Below, piece after piece: positions 52,088-52,760 of a stretch of 52,760 nucleotides of DNA. The notes under the pieces are model-generated. The model searched no databases and was not told the origin of the DNA. It was given only the letters and a program-made list of their open reading frames with translations. The stretch is from contig JAKLJG010000002.1 in NCBI GenBank assembly GCA_023151255.1, positions 340,489 to 393,248 on the forward strand. Reading direction: 5' to 3'. Each line of letters opens with the position of its first letter. Position 1 is the first letter of the stretch. This stretch comes from Cyclobacteriaceae bacterium. GTDB lineage: Bacteria; Bacteroidota; Bacteroidia; Cytophagales; Cyclobacteriaceae. The position numbers were made by a program, and so were the translations under genes.

Positions 52088-52760
52088 ATGAAAAAACTAT
52101 TCTTATTATGGGTGCTTTGTTCCCCGGTGTGGGCACAGAACACCATCCAACCCAAGTACACGTACACGTTGCCCAACAAATGGGAAACCTGGACGCTTGC
52201 TCCCGGTGGTATTCTATTGGTCGGTCACTCCAAAGGCTTTACCGCCATCGAGGCACACAACAACCAGTTGTTGTACGATTACACCGAGTTAGGTAAAATC
52301 AAACCCAACGAAATGGATTTAATTGAGGACCTGCCTTGGGTCATGCTTAAAAATACAGCGGCTGGTAAAATGCCATCCTATGTACTGCTGGACTACTTTA
52401 CTGGAAAACCGGTTTTTGAAAGCCAGAAAAATGACTGGACCGGACCGGCAGGCTACTATTTTGTTACCGATGAAGCCAAACTGGTGATGTGGGGAGCAAA
52501 CAATAAACTAAAGTCAGCTAGCTGTATTGGTATGTATGATTTAGGAACAAACAAGGAAATTGCACTCATCGATCTGAAAGATAAAAAGCTAACTGGTGGG
52601 GGCTTACCGGTAAGCATGGTGGTAGAAGATGATCGGTTTATCATGACAACCACCAAGAGCGTAGTGGTCGTAAACCTGCGCACCAACAAGATAGAGTGGT
52701 TTACCACCAAACTCAATAATTCAAACGGTACATTGAAATACCTGTTTGATGAAGAGAACC
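52088..52760 (+). CDS. secreted beta-propeller-like protein, 3' end cut off
   Basis: An open frame from the ATG at 52088 to the right edge (224 codons, no stop). Signal peptide MKKLFLLWVLCSPVWAQ, then repeated beta-strand pieces of PQQ/WD40-type look (ETWTLAPGGILLVGHSKGFT, KMPSYVLLDYFTGKPVFESQ, LKSASCIGMYDLGTNKEIAL, MTTTKSVVVVNLRTNKIEWF). Probably a quinoprotein-like propeller with no visible enzyme motif. It starts 97 bp after the response regulator and may be one of its targets. Confidence 0.75.
   Translation, partial: MKKLFLLWVLCSPVWAQNTIQPKYTYTLPNKWETWTLAPGGILLVGHSKGFTAIEAHNNQLLYDYTELGKIKPNEMDLIEDLPWVMLKNTAAGKMPSYVLLDYFTGKPVFESQKNDWTGPAGYYFVTDEAKLVMWGANNKLKSASCIGMYDLGTNKEIALIDLKDKKLTGGGLPVSMVVEDDRFIMTTTKSVVVVNLRTNKIEWFTTKLNNSNGTLKYLFDEEN

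Overview
The window looks like a chromosomal segment from a member of the Bacteroidota, most likely of the Cytophagales type. This rests on four things: a type IX secretion protein (PorQ), a secreted enzyme ending in a T9SS-type sorting domain, several upstream sites that fit the Bacteroidetes promoter (TTTG/TTTC, 18-20 nt, TAnnTTTG), and Bacteroidetes-style protein families (DUF4421 protein, GH3-family synthetase, TPR histidine kinases). Most of the DNA is ordinary core genome with tightly packed, often overlapping genes. No tRNA, rRNA, CRISPR array, complete IS element or integrase gene was seen.

Layout. 1-3.6 kb: the end of a gene, two tandem paralogous secreted proteins of unknown function and an EVE-domain protein. 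3.7-9.5 kb: a long PurF-type amidotransferase/phosphoribosyltransferase, an orphan TPR sensor kinase, murI, and a membrane protein with a zinc ribbon. 9.6-16.9 kb: fabI, ispE, a DMT exporter, an LptF/G permease, tgt, then a glycosyltransferase, an ECF sigma factor and rsmG. 16.9-20.3 kb: a secreted GSDH/PA14 enzyme with a sorting domain, and plsC. 20.4-23.75 kb: a two-gene operon of a small exported helical protein and a large exported TPR-CHAT (caspase-like) protein. 23.75-25.9 kb: an accessory island of three cassette-like units. Each has one minus-strand ORF followed by an attC-like repeat. 25.9-31.2 kb: SAM methyltransferase, ureohydrolase, aspS (with an in-frame palindromic insertion), an exported protein, tadA and a superoxide dismutase. 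31.2-37.7 kb: a small outer-membrane protein, an HtrA protease, a GH3-family synthetase, a toxin-gene remnant, dxr and rseP. 37.7-47.1 kb: an OmpA/PD40 protein, lon, porQ, hslU, a DUF4421 protein, sixA and an LpxL-type acyltransferase. 47.1-52.8 kb: an outer-membrane protein, a DUF486 protein, a small CxxC protein, a basic pentad-repeat exported protein, a TPR histidine kinase with its LuxR-type regulator, and a truncated secreted beta-propeller-like protein.

How the genes fit together. Envelope biogenesis dominates: peptidoglycan precursor (murI), fatty acids (fabI), phosphatidate (plsC), lipid A acylation (lpxL-like), LPS transport (lptF-like), isoprenoid precursors (ispE, dxr) and envelope proteolysis (rseP, htrA, lon, hslU). 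Many other products are exported.

The best candidates for something undescribed are the exported TPR-CHAT operon and the cassette array directly behind it. Other notable points are an aspS carrying a palindromic element, a Tgt lacking its zinc cysteines, several promoters only 5-8 nt from the start codon, and a secreted protein made largely of R-[IV]-x3 repeats. All family calls are from reading the sequence; no database search was possible.
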